Shown here: positions 1 to 7,578 of the stretch, piece after piece
How positions within the stretch are numbered: the first letter of the stretch is position 1
Layout: each line of letters opens with the position of its first letter
NCBI GenBank assembly: GCA_036378475.1
Contig: DASUWJ010000034.1
Coordinates: 1 to 11,244 of the forward strand
Length of the DNA stretch: 11,244 nt
Source: 13-2-20CM-68-14 sp036378475
GTDB taxonomy: Bacteria > Actinomycetota > Thermoleophilia > Gaiellales > Gaiellaceae
Direction of reading: 5' to 3'
Notes under the pieces: generated by a model
What the model saw: the letters and a program-made list of their open reading frames with translations, nothing else
Database searches by the model: none
Told to the model about the DNA's origin: nothing
Made by a program: the position numbers and the translations under genes

Positions 1-1
1 C

Positions 2-1669
2 GAGCGTGTGCTCGCGACGCTCGGCGAGGCCGTGCGTGAACCCGCTCGCGCGCGCGATGTGATGTCGAGGCCGGCCCGGACCGTTTCTCCCGAGGAGACG
101 GTCGCGCGGGCGATGGTCGCCTGCCAGCGCTACGGGCAGAGCGGGATTCTCGTGTCTGAAGAGGGACGAGTGGTCGGAGCGGTCGCTCGCGAGGATCTGG
201 ACAAAGCCGTTGCCAACGGGCTCTCGCACGCGCCGGTGAAGGGGATCATGAGCAGGCGGGTCGCCACCTGCGCCGAGGAGACGCCGCTGGGCGAGCTGCA
301 GCACCTCCTCGCCGCCGGGAACGATCGGATCGCCGTTCTCCGCGAGGGGAAGCTCGTCGGAGTCGTCACCCGCAGCGACGTCCTGCGCGCGCTCGGCGAG
401 CGGACCGGTGTCCGGAGAGAGGCTCCGACCTCGCTCGCGGAAGAGCTCGGACGGCTCGAGCGCCTGGCGTCCGTCTTCGAGGCCGTCGCCGCAGTCAGCG
501 AGCCCTACGAGGGCGTCTACCTGGTCGGCGGCACCGTCCGGGACATCCTGCTCGGCGAGCGGAGCTTCGACGTCGACATCGCGGTCGAAGGCGATGCGAT
601 CGCCCTGGCCCAGGCGCTCGCCGAGGCGCTCGGCGGGCGGGTGCGAGCGCACGAGAAGTTCGGCACCGCGGTCGTCCTCTACGGATCGGATCAGCGGGTG
701 GACGTCGTCACCGCCCGCACCGAGTTCTACGACGCGCCCGCGGCGCTGCCCTCGGTCGAGCACGCCTCGATCCGCGAGGACCTCTTCCGGCGCGACTTCA
801 CGATCAACGCGATGGCAGTCTCGCTGAAGGGGGCCGACTATGGCCGTCTCGTCGATCCCTTCGGCGGTCGGCGCGATCTCGACGCCCGGCGGATCCGTGT
901 CCTGCACAACCTGTCCTTCATCGACGATCCGACCCGGATCTTCCGGGCGATCCGCTACGAGAACCGCTACGGCTTCCGGATGGACGAGCACACGCTCGCG
1001 CTCGCCCGCGGCTGCATCGAAATGGGTCTCGTCGGCGATCTCTCCTCCGCGCGCCTGCGGGACGAGCTGATCGCCCTGCTGGAAGAGGGCGAGGTCGAAC
1101 ACTCGATCCTGCGCCTCGCCGAGCTCGGCGCCGACCGCGCCATCCATCCACACCTGGCCGCCGACGAGGAGGCGGTGGCTCTGATCGCCCGCCTACGGGC
1201 ACTCGCCGCCGGGTACGAGCTCGAGCTGCCGCCCTGGCGGCTCGGCCTAATCGCCCTCGCCCGGAAGCTTCCTCCCGATGAGGTGTACGCGTGGCTGCAG
1301 CGCCTCAAGGTGCGCCGCCGAGACGCCGAGCAGATCGCCGCCGCCGTGACGGTCGGCCCTCGGCTCGTCGATCGCCTGCGTGGCCGCGAGGTTGAGCCCG
1401 CGGAGGTCGTCGCCGTGGCCGACCGCTACCAGCCGGATGCACCGCTCTATGCGCTCGGGCTCGAGGAACTGGAGCCGCTGCATGAGTACTTCCGGCGTCT
1501 ACGCGAGATCCGGCTCGAGGTGACCGGGGCCGACCTAGCGGCGCTCGGTCTGGCCGAGTCGCCGCGCGTCGGTCAGATCCTGGCCGAGCTCCGGCGGCGG
1601 AAGCTGAACGGGGAGCTCGACGGCCGCGAGTCCGAGCTCCAGGCGGCCCGGGAGCTGATCAGCGGGTGA
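2..1669 (+). CDS. CBS-domain tRNA nucleotidyltransferase/poly(A) polymerase family protein, 5'-truncated by window edge
   Basis: A class II nucleotidyltransferase that adds A or CCA to tRNA 3' ends. The frame is open to the window edge, so the GTG at 8 is probably internal. Counting from it, two CBS repeats occupy about residues 14-130. The catalytic head follows, with GGTVRD at 174-179, the metal-binding pair D188/D190 and RRDFTINAMA at 261-270. The nucleotide-selecting segment DDPTR is at 306-310 and runs into the RAIRY helix. The helical body and tail follow to residue 553. A CBS pair directly before this head is typical of a longer family that begins with a DHH/DHHA1 phosphoesterase, so that part probably lies upstream; this is inference. 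Whether it adds only A or full CCA cannot be told. Its stop overlaps the pgeF start as GTGA. A plain CCA enzyme would lack the CBS pair. Confidence 0.93.
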   Translation, partial: ERVLATLGEAVREPARARDVMSRPARTVSPEETVARAMVACQRYGQSGILVSEEGRVVGAVAREDLDKAVANGLSHAPVKGIMSRRVATCAEETPLGELQHLLAAGNDRIAVLREGKLVGVVTRSDVLRALGERTGVRREAPTSLAEELGRLERLASVFEAVAAVSEPYEGVYLVGGTVRDILLGERSFDVDIAVEGDAIALAQALAEALGGRVRAHEKFGTAVVLYGSDQRVDVVTARTEFYDAPAALPSVEHASIREDLFRRDFTINAMAVSLKGADYGRLVDPFGGRRDLDARRIRVLHNLSFIDDPTRIFRAIRYENRYGFRMDEHTLALARGCIEMGLVGDLSSARLRDELIALLEEGEVEHSILRLAELGADRAIHPHLAADEEAVALIARLRALAAGYELELPPWRLGLIALARKLPPDEVYAWLQRLKVRRRDAEQIAAAVTVGPRLVDRLRGREVEPAEVVAVADRYQPDAPLYALGLEELEPLHEYFRRLREIRLEVTGADLAALGLAESPRVGQILAELRRRKLNGELDGRESELQAARELISG

Positions 1670-2385
1670 TCCGCTGGGAGGCTCCCGGGCCCTACGAGGT
1701 TGCCTTCTCGACGCGGGTCGGGGGGGTCAGCGGTGGCGCGTACAAGTCCCTCAATCTCGGCGCGCGGACGAAGGACGACCCCCGCCGAGTCGCGGAGAAC
1801 AGGCGCCGCCTCTGTGCGGCCGTGGGCGCGGACGGCGAGCTGGCGGCGATGGCCTTCCAGCGCCACGGCGCCGAGATCGCCCGCGCCAGGCCGCGCGGGA
1901 TCCTCGCGCCGGGGACGCGCTTCGAGGCCTGCGACGCCCTCTGGAGCGACGAGCCCGGCCAGGCGATGCTCGTCCTGACGGCCGACTGCCTGCCGGTTGC
2001 GCTCGCGAGGAGAAACGGCGCGACGCCGGCGCTCGCGATTGTCCACGTCGGCTGGCGCGGTCTCCTCGCAGGCGTGCTCGAGGCTGCCGTTCGCACGCTG
2101 GGGCCTGGCCCGCTCGCGGCCGGGATCGGGCCGGCGATCGGCCCCTGCTGCTACCGGGTGGGCGAGGACGTCGCCGAGCCGTTTCGGGCCCGCTTCGGCG
2201 CCGGAGTCCTCGAGGGCGGCAAGCTCGACCTCTGGCGCGCGGGCGAGTCTGCCCTGCGCGAGGCCGGCTGCGAGCTGGTGGAGCGGCTCGATCTCTGCAC
2301 CTCCTGCCGACCGGAGCTCTTCTTCTCACACCGGCGGGACGGTGGCGTGACCGGCCGCCAGGGGTTGATCGGCTATGTCGCCTGA
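1666..2385 (+). CDS. pgeF: Peptidoglycan editing factor PgeF (YfiH/LACC1 family, polyphenol oxidase-like)
   Basis: A 239-residue protein of the multicopper-oxidase-like YfiH family. Members act as purine nucleoside phosphorylase/adenosine deaminase-type enzymes, and in E. coli the protein prevents misincorporation in peptidoglycan precursors. Visible family signatures are STRVGGVS near residue 15, SLNLG at 28-32, the metal-site His67 in QRHG, Cys108 in TADCLP and His127 in HVGWRG. GIGPAIGPCCY follows at 153-163, and the C-terminal LCTSC and FSHRRD end the protein, so all three metal ligands are present. The length is normal for the family. The GTG start overlaps the stop of the preceding gene by four bases, which suggests coupled translation. 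In other actinomycetes this gene sits directly after ftsZ and before yggS; here ftsZ is replaced by the tRNA nucleotidyltransferase. Confidence 0.95.
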   Translation: MIRWEAPGPYEVAFSTRVGGVSGGAYKSLNLGARTKDDPRRVAENRRRLCAAVGADGELAAMAFQRHGAEIARARPRGILAPGTRFEACDALWSDEPGQAMLVLTADCLPVALARRNGATPALAIVHVGWRGLLAGVLEAAVRTLGPGPLAAGIGPAIGPCCYRVGEDVAEPFRARFGAGVLEGGKLDLWRAGESALREAGCELVERLDLCTSCRPELFFSHRRDGGVTGRQGLIGYVA

Positions 2386-2968
2386 GGCGATCCGAGCTCG
2401 CTACGAGGCGATCCAGGCCGAGGTCGGAGAGGCCGTGACGATCGTCGCCGCGACGAAGTACGTCTCGCTCGAGGAGATGGCGGTGCTCGTCGAGGCCGGA
2501 ATCGAGGTGGTGGGGGAGAACCGAGCCCAGGACCTCGAGGCCAAGCACGCCGTCTACGGCGATTCCTTCCGCTGGCACTTCATCGGCCATCTTCAAAGCA
2601 GGAAGGCGAAGCTCGTCAACCGCCTCTGCGAGCTCGTCCACTCGCTCTCCTCCGAATCGGCCGCCGCCCGCCTGGAGATCCCGGCGCTCGTCGAGGTCAA
2701 CCTGTCCGGGGAGGAGTCGAAATCGGGCGTGCGGGAAGAGGAGCTCGACGCGCTCCTCGCCGTCTACGCCGAGGTCCGGGGACTGATGACGATGCCGCCG
2801 GAGAGCGACGACCCGGAGGCTTCGCGCCCCTACTTCCGCCGCCTGCGCGAGCTGGCCGCCGAGCGCAACCTGCCCGAGCTCTCGATCGGCACGAGCCAGG
2901 ACTACCGGATCGCCGCGGAGGAAGGCGCGACCCTGATCCGAATAGGCTCCGTGCTCTACCGCGGTTAA
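2375..2968 (+). CDS. yggS: YggS/PROSC-family pyridoxal phosphate homeostasis protein
   Basis: A soluble single-domain protein that binds PLP and keeps free PLP and amino-acid pools balanced; no catalytic reaction is established for the family. The PLP lysine is K28 in VAATKYV. GENRAQ, WHFIGHLQSRK, EVNLSGEESKSGV and GLMTM follow in the family order, and the phosphate-binding end reads SIGTSQDY, then EEGATLIRIG. At 197 residues it is shorter than the usual 220-240. The shortening lies at the N-terminal helix, after HSLSSE and before GLMTM, where family members carry longer helices, while the active-site loops are intact. The ATG overlaps the end of pgeF by 11 bases and sepF follows 12 bases later, the standard actinobacterial order. 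Confidence 0.95.
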   Translation: MSPEAIRARYEAIQAEVGEAVTIVAATKYVSLEEMAVLVEAGIEVVGENRAQDLEAKHAVYGDSFRWHFIGHLQSRKAKLVNRLCELVHSLSSESAAARLEIPALVEVNLSGEESKSGVREEELDALLAVYAEVRGLMTMPPESDDPEASRPYFRRLRELAAERNLPELSIGTSQDYRIAAEEGATLIRIGSVLYRG

Positions 2969-2980
2969 GATTCCCTGGAA

Positions 2981-3541
2981 ATGGCCTTCGGAGACGTTTG
3001 GAACCGCACCCTCGTCTACTTCGGCATCGCCGAGGAGGAAGACGAGTGGGACGAGGACGGCTACGTAACCGAGGAGGAGCTCGAGCGAAGCTACCGCGAG
3101 CGGCCGAACGTGCGGCGCCTGCAGCCACGCCGGCAGCGGGATCTCGACGACTGGACCGAATCCGAGGCCGACGCTGGCCGAACGGCTGTCGTCCGCCCCT
3201 CCCGGCGCGAGCGCCGGGCCGCGGAAGTCGCCTCCATGCCCGGCCCGACGGCCGTCCCTTCGGTACGGGTGCATCTAGTCATGCCCCGGAGCTTCAACGA
3301 CGCCCAGCAGATCGCCGACAAGTTCAAGGACGCGATCCCGGTGATCCTCAACCTGCAGAACTCAGACCAGGAGCTGTCCAAGCGCCTGATCGACTTCACG
3401 AGCGGCTTGACCTACGCCCTGGACGGCGGCATGCAGCGCGTCGCCGACAAGGTCTTCCTGCTGACGCCGCGAAACGTCGAGGTCTCGGCGGAAGAGCGAG
3501 CGCGCCTGCTGGAGAGCGGCGGCTTCTTCAACCAGGCCTGA
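2981..3541 (+). CDS. sepF: Cell division protein SepF
   Basis: A cytoplasmic membrane-associated anchor that ties FtsZ filaments to the membrane and is the main FtsZ anchor in actinomycetes that lack FtsA. Residues 1-16 form an amphipathic membrane-binding helix containing W7, L11 and F14. A long charged, disordered linker follows (about 17-92, rich in E, D and R). The SepF domain at about 94-168 carries MPRSFNDAQQIAD, the dimer segment VILNLQ, RLIDFTSGLTYALDG and VFLLTPRNV. The length of 186 fits the family. The start is the first ATG after the yggS stop, without a strong ribosome binding site, so translation may depend on coupling to yggS. Neighbours yggT and divIVA belong to the same division and growth group. 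Confidence 0.96.
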   Translation: MAFGDVWNRTLVYFGIAEEEDEWDEDGYVTEEELERSYRERPNVRRLQPRRQRDLDDWTESEADAGRTAVVRPSRRERRAAEVASMPGPTAVPSVRVHLVMPRSFNDAQQIADKFKDAIPVILNLQNSDQELSKRLIDFTSGLTYALDGGMQRVADKVFLLTPRNVEVSAEERARLLESGGFFNQA

Positions 3542-3587
3542 ACGACGCCGCCGTAGGAACCCCGCCGCCGAAGTGGAACACCTCTCC

Positions 3588-3896
3588 ATGGCCGCAGGGC
3601 CCGGTTCGGTGTTGCTCTTCGACGCCGCCTCGGCGGCGAATCGGTTCATCGACGATTTCCTCTGGGTCTATGTCCTGCTGATCTTCGCCTACGTCCTCAG
3701 CTCCTGGGTGCGCCTGCCCTACTCGCCCTGGGTGCGCCGGATCCAGGACTTCCTGCGCGACGTCTGCGAGCCGTACCTGCGGCTCTTCCGACGGGTCCTG
3801 CCTTCATTCGGACCGCTTGACCTCTCACCCGTCGTGGCGATTCTCGTGCTCTTCCTGCTGATGCGCGTGATCGACGCGATCTTCAACCGCTTCTGA
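3588..3896 (+). CDS. YggT family integral membrane protein
   Basis: A small membrane protein of the YggT family (PF02325), whose molecular role is not settled; it is regularly found between sepF and divIVA. From this ATG it has 102 residues. Two hydrophobic segments are visible: one around FLWVYVLLIFAYVLSSWV and one around SPVVAILVLFLLMRVIDAIF. Between them lies the family loop with CEPYLRLFRRVLPSFGPLDLSP, where EPxLRxFRRxLP and DLSP are the conserved parts. An in-frame GTG at 3573 would add five residues. The ATG is preferred because a GGA lies about 10 bases upstream of it, whereas the GTG has only an AGGA some 14 bases away, but this choice is weak. Confidence 0.9.
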   Translation: MAAGPGSVLLFDAASAANRFIDDFLWVYVLLIFAYVLSSWVRLPYSPWVRRIQDFLRDVCEPYLRLFRRVLPSFGPLDLSPVVAILVLFLLMRVIDAIFNRF

Positions 3897-3902
3897 GGAA
3901 CG

Positions 3903-3910
3903 AAAGGAGG
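3903..3910 (+). promoter_or_regulatory. Strong Shine-Dalgarno sequence for divIVA
   Basis: AAAGGAGG lies five bases before the ATG at 3916. It is the clearest ribosome binding site in the window; most neighbouring genes rely on overlapping stop/start codons or weak sites. It fixes the divIVA start and suggests that DivIVA is translated independently of yggT and at a higher level. Confidence 0.85.
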
Positions 3911-3915
3911 CCGCC

Positions 3916-4362
3916 ATGGCCTTTACACCCGTTGAGCTGAGACACGTCCGCTTCAAACGAGGACCGCTCGGCTACCGCCGCAGCGCCGTCGACCGGACAA
4001 TCGAGGAGGTTGTCGACTCGTTCGAGGTCGTCTGGCGGGAGCGGGCCGACTACGCCGACCGGATCGAGCAGCTCCAGGGGGAGCTCAGGAGACACGTCGA
4101 GCTGGAGACGCTGCTTCGCTCGACCCTGACGAGTGCCGAGCAGGCCGCGCACGAGCTCAAGGACCAGGCCCGTCGCGAGGCGGTGCTCGTGCTCGAGGAG
4201 GCACACGCCGAGGCGCGCCGCTTGACCCACGAGGCGCTGGCAGAGCGGGAGCGGCTGCGTGCGGAGACGAAGCGGGTCAAGGCCCTGCTCGGCTCGGCCC
4301 TCGATTCGGTCGAGGACGCCGATGCCCAAAGCGGGGAGGAGGAGCAGGCGGCGGCCGCCTGA
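3916..4362 (+). CDS. DivIVA domain-containing protein
   Basis: A coiled-coil protein of the DivIVA/Wag31 type, which gathers at curved membrane at poles and septa and directs cell-wall growth in actinomycetes. Residues 4-38 match the DivIVA N-terminal domain (VELRHVRFKRG, GYRRSAVD). They are followed by almost continuous heptad-rich, E/R/A-rich coiled coil to about residue 130 and an acidic, alanine-rich tail. The loop before the conserved GY reads GPL, where Bacillus DivIVA has the membrane-inserting Phe-Arg pair, so membrane contact may use Leu18; this is inference. At 148 residues it is shorter than Wag31. Its position after sepF and yggT matches the actinobacterial division cluster. Another possibility is a septum-site regulator of the same fold rather than the polar-growth scaffold itself. 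Confidence 0.88.
   Translation: MAFTPVELRHVRFKRGPLGYRRSAVDRTIEEVVDSFEVVWRERADYADRIEQLQGELRRHVELETLLRSTLTSAEQAAHELKDQARREAVLVLEEAHAEARRLTHEALAERERLRAETKRVKALLGSALDSVEDADAQSGEEEQAAAA
4345..4361 (+). terminator. GC hairpin over the divIVA stop codon, possible weak terminator
   Basis: CAGGCGG and CCGCCTG form a perfect 7-bp stem around a 3-base CGG loop, covering the last codons and part of the stop of divIVA. There is no T-tract after it, so it is not a classic intrinsic terminator. U-tract-less hairpins have been proposed as terminators in actinomycetes, and a promoter-like box follows about 47 bases downstream. An alternative is that the hairpin is only a result of the alanine-rich coding end. 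Confidence 0.3.
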
Positions 4363-4407
4363 GCCGCGTCGCTCCTGATGCGGAGGGTTCAGGTCGGAGT
4401 ACGAACC

Positions 4408-4413
4408 TATACT
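4408..4413 (+). promoter_or_regulatory. Candidate -10 box for a leaderless DUF167 transcript
   Basis: TATACT differs from the TATAAT consensus at one base. It ends six bases before the ATG at 4420, so transcription would start at or next to the start codon, the arrangement of leaderless mRNAs common in actinomycetes. No good -35 hexamer is visible at 16-18 bases. A dyad GGTTC-N12-GAACC (4386-4407) lies immediately upstream and could be an operator. AT-rich hexamers are rare in this GC-rich sequence, which gives the match some weight. Confidence 0.42.
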
Positions 4414-4419
4414 TCTCCG

Positions 4420-4707
4420 ATGGCCTCGCTTCCGACTCGGGTTCGCCTACGCATCGCTCCGGGAGCGAGCCGGACCGGCTTCGCGGGGCGTCACGGCGAA
4501 GCCTGGAAAGTACGCGTGGCGGCCGCGGCGGAGAGCGGCAAGGCGAACGAGGCGGTCCTGCGCCTGCTCGCCGAGCGGCTCGAGCTGCCGCGGCGAAGCG
4601 TGGCGCTCGTGTCGGGGCACTCCGGACGCGACAAGCTCGTCGAGCTCCACGGCATCGAAGCGGCGGAGGCAGCCCGGCGGCTCGACTCGGCCGGCCGGGG
4701 CCGATGA
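4420..4707 (+). CDS. DUF167 family protein (YggU-like)
   Basis: A small soluble protein of 95 residues from the DUF167/YggU family (PF02594), of unknown function. The family pattern is clear: RLRIAPGASRTGF at the start, KVRVAAAAESGKANEAVLRL in the middle (members usually read APPxxGKAN here) and LVSGHSGRDKLVEL at the end. An in-frame ATG at 4378 would add 14 residues with no family similarity. ATG 4420 is preferred because it begins just before the conserved domain and fits the TATACT box upstream. Its stop overlaps the next start as ATGA, so it is probably co-transcribed with the zinc-finger gene, lspA and rluD. Confidence 0.9.
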   Translation: MASLPTRVRLRIAPGASRTGFAGRHGEAWKVRVAAAAESGKANEAVLRLLAERLELPRRSVALVSGHSGRDKLVELHGIEAAEAARRLDSAGRGR

Positions 4708-5078
4708 GCGCGCAGATCGATACCGAGCGCTTCCGCGGACGGCTCCAGGAGGAGCGCCGGCGCGTGGCCAACGCGATCGAGTACCTGCACAAGGAGAACC
4801 CGGGCTCGCTCGAGGATTCGACCGGGGAGCTCGTCTCGGGTAGCAAGGACAACCACATGGCGGACACCGCCACCGAGACGGTCGACCGCGAGATCGACGT
4901 CACCCTGGAGGAAAACTCCGGCAACGTGCTCCGCGAGATCGACGCGGCCCTGGAGAGGATCGAGGCCGGGACCTACGGCACCTGCCGCACCTGCGGGCAG
5001 CCGATCGAGCCCGAGCGGCTCGAATACCTGCCCTGGTCGACGCAATGCGCCGCCGACGCGCGCGGGGACCGCGCGTGA
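4704..5078 (+). CDS. TraR/DksA family zinc-finger protein (YteA-like)
   Basis: A 124-residue protein of the TraR/DksA family. E. coli relatives bind in the RNA polymerase secondary channel and tune initiation with ppGpp; a role for this YteA-like branch is not established. Residues 1-30 form a charged helix. The middle carries the branch motif DNHMADTATET (49-59), and a second helix leads to the finger. The finger has C94xxC97 and C115, but position 118, where a fourth Cys is expected, is Asp (QCAADAR). Zinc would then be held by three Cys plus Asp, or bound less well. The acidic Asp-Ala tip of DksA is not clearly present. It overlaps DUF167 and lspA by four bases each, so it is part of one translationally coupled unit. 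In other actinomycetes a traR-like gene also precedes lspA. Confidence 0.9.
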   Translation: MSAQIDTERFRGRLQEERRRVANAIEYLHKENPGSLEDSTGELVSGSKDNHMADTATETVDREIDVTLEENSGNVLREIDAALERIEAGTYGTCRTCGQPIEPERLEYLPWSTQCAADARGDRA

Positions 5079-5620
5079 GCGAGGCGCCCCGGGCGGTCGA
5101 CGTCCGGGTGGGGTCGTCCACCGACGCGCTGACGCCGATGTCCGTCGCCAGTCGCTCGCTGGCGGCGCGCTGGCAGCACTGGCTCGGCCTGGGCCTCGTC
5201 GTCTTGACCGCGGTCGTCGCAGACCAGGCGACGAAGCACATCGTCTCGAGCCAGCTCGCGCTCGACGAGAAGGCGAAGGTGCTTGGGCCCTTCACGATCC
5301 ACCATGTCCAGAACTCGGGGATCGCGTTCGGACTCTTCGCGGGGGCGACGCCGCTCGTGACCGCCCTGACGGCGCTCGCGGTCGGCTGGATGCTCGTCTT
5401 TTTCGCCCGCTCCGGCTCACGCCATCCAGTCCTGCCGGTCGCGCTCGGCCTGCTGATCGGTGGCAGCGCCTCCAACCTCGTCGATCGGATCCGGCTCGGC
5501 TACGTGACGGACTTCCTCGACTTTCGCTACTGGCCGGCGTTCAACCTCGCCGACACATTCATCGTCGTCGGGGTCGGGGTGCTCTTCGCCGCCGTGATCC
5601 TGGGCGCACCGCGCCGGTAG
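5075..5620 (+). CDS. lspA: Lipoprotein signal peptidase II (LspA)
   Basis: A membrane aspartyl protease that removes signal peptides from prolipoproteins after diacylglyceryl transfer. From GTG 5075 it has 181 residues. An N-terminal extension of about 35 residues precedes four hydrophobic segments. Family motifs are D50QATK after the first segment, the HVQNSGIAFGLF block with N80, GGSASNLVDRI with D137, and the two catalytic aspartates D146 (VTDF) and D160 (NLADT). The GTG overlaps the stop of the previous gene as GTGA, matching the pattern of this operon. An in-frame ATG at 5045 would add ten mostly arginine residues and is less likely. The stop lies only a few bases before the rluD coding region. 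Confidence 0.95.
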   Translation: MSEAPRAVDVRVGSSTDALTPMSVASRSLAARWQHWLGLGLVVLTAVVADQATKHIVSSQLALDEKAKVLGPFTIHHVQNSGIAFGLFAGATPLVTALTALAVGWMLVFFARSGSRHPVLPVALGLLIGGSASNLVDRIRLGYVTDFLDFRYWPAFNLADTFIVVGVGVLFAAVILGAPRR

Positions 5621-6481
5621 GCGGACGGTCCGCGTCCGCGTTCCGAGCGAGGCCGCGGGCGAGCGGCTCGATCGCTTTGTCGCCAGGCTGCCGGAGCTCG
5701 GCTCGCGCGCCGCGGCCGAGCGGCTCCTGGGCGACGCCGGCGTGCTTGTGGACGGCGAACGGCGGCCGAAGAGCTACAGGCTGGCCGGGGGCGAGGAGCT
5801 CGAGTTCGAGCCGCCCGCCGCGCCGGGTGAGCTCGTGGCGGAGGAGCGCCAACTTCGGATCGCCTTCGAGGACGAGCATCTGCTCGTCGTGGACAAACCC
5901 GCCGGTCTCGTCGTCCATCCTGCGCCAGGACATGCGAGCGGGACGCTCGTGCACGCGCTCCTCGGCACGATCGCCGGCGGCGACCAGCCCGAGCGGCCGG
6001 GGATCGTGCACCGGCTCGACCGCGACACCTCGGGTCTGCTCGTCGTGGCCCGCTCGGACGAGGCCCAGCGCCGCCTGCAGGCGCTCGTCAGGCGAAGAGG
6101 GCTCGAGCGGCAGTACCTCGCGCTCGTCCGCGGCAGGCCGCGTTCGCGCCGTGGGCGGATCGAGGCTCCCCTCGGCCGCGACCGGCGTGAGCCGACCCGG
6201 CGCTCGCTCGAGACCGACTCGCCCCGGGAGGCGGTCACGCAGTTCGAGGTCGAGCGCCTGCTGGCAGAGCACGCGCTCCTTCGGGTCACGCTCGAGACCG
6301 GCCGCACGCACCAGATCCGCGTCCACCTGGCAGCGATCGGCCTGCCCATTCTCGGCGACCGGGTCTATGGCGTCCCCGACCAGGAACTCGGGCGCCAGTT
6401 CCTGCACGCCGAGCGTCTCGCCTTCGAACATCCCTTCACGGGCGCGCGCGTGCAGGTCGAGTCGCCGCTGCCGCTCGAGCT

Positions 6482-7417
<936 letters not shown>

Positions 7418-7441
7418 ACCGAGTCCCGTCCCCTCACCGTG

Positions 7442-7447
7442 ATTATC
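7442..7447 (-). promoter_or_regulatory. Candidate -10 box for the GGDEF gene
   Basis: On the minus strand GATAAT lies 24 bases before the GTG at 7417, giving a short leader of roughly 18 bases that holds GAGGGGA. A TTCAGG is spaced 17 bases upstream as a poor -35. A 6-bp dyad (TCGGCC/GGCCGA, 7446-7462) sits between these elements and could serve as a protein site. The assignment rests on the match to the -10 consensus and its position only. Confidence 0.4.
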
Positions 7448-7480
7448 GGCCCTGCCGGCCGAAACCTGAACGGAAGACGT

Positions 7481-7489
7481 TGCTAGGAT
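7481..7489 (+). promoter_or_regulatory. Candidate extended -10 promoter for the rpsB operon
   Basis: TGCTAGGAT is an extended -10 (TGn followed by TAGGAT). It would start transcription near 7496, about 120 bases before the rpsB GTG and just ahead of the leader hairpin at 7510. No clear TTGACA-like -35 is present at 16-18 bases, which an extended -10 can tolerate. It is the only AT-richer promoter-like stretch on the plus strand between the GGDEF gene and rpsB. Confidence 0.45.
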
Positions 7490-7509
7490 GCAGCGGTTTT
7501 CCCACCGAC

Positions 7510-7578
7510 CCGGCGGAGTGGCTGGGTGGCGGTGCCGGCGCTACGAGACGACGCGCCGGTTCCATCCAGTTCCGCCGG
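7510..7578 (+). promoter_or_regulatory. Long structured hairpin in the rpsB 5' leader, candidate autoregulatory element
   Basis: Three nested stems pair in order. An outer 8-bp stem joins 7510-7517 (CCGGCGGA) to 7571-7578 (TCCGCCGG). After a GTG bulge at 7518-7520, a 9-bp stem joins 7521-7529 to 7562-7570 with two G-U pairs. After a small internal loop, an 8-bp stem joins 7534-7541 to 7553-7560 (core CCGGCGC/GCGCCGG) and closes an 11-base loop at 7542-7552. There is no U-tract, so it does not look like a terminator. It lies between the candidate promoter and the rpsB ribosome binding site. Several bacterial ribosomal protein operons, including E. coli rpsB-tsf, are controlled by the protein binding such a leader; that role here is inference. 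Confidence 0.5.

Noticed and set aside
1751..3274. Long open frame on the minus strand (507 codons) opposite pgeF, yggS and sepF
   Set aside because: Its product is a charged arginine, glycine, proline-rich string without recognisable domains, and all three opposite genes have clear families. High GC leaves antisense frames open.
4386..4407. LexA (SOS) box near the DUF167 promoter
   Set aside because: The dyad is GGTTC-N12-GAACC. The actinobacterial SOS box has GAAC-N4-GTTC, so both order and spacing are wrong.
4378..4419. DUF167 start at ATG 4378
   Set aside because: It would add 14 residues outside the conserved domain and would place the TATACT box inside the coding region. Not excluded by the sequence alone.
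7510..7578. Possible tRNA gene, since the segment begins GGCGGAGTGGC and ends TTCCGCC
   Set aside because: The pairing is one continuous nested hairpin. There is no T-arm with TTCRA loop, no separate anticodon arm of 5/7 form and no CCA context, so a leader hairpin explains it better.
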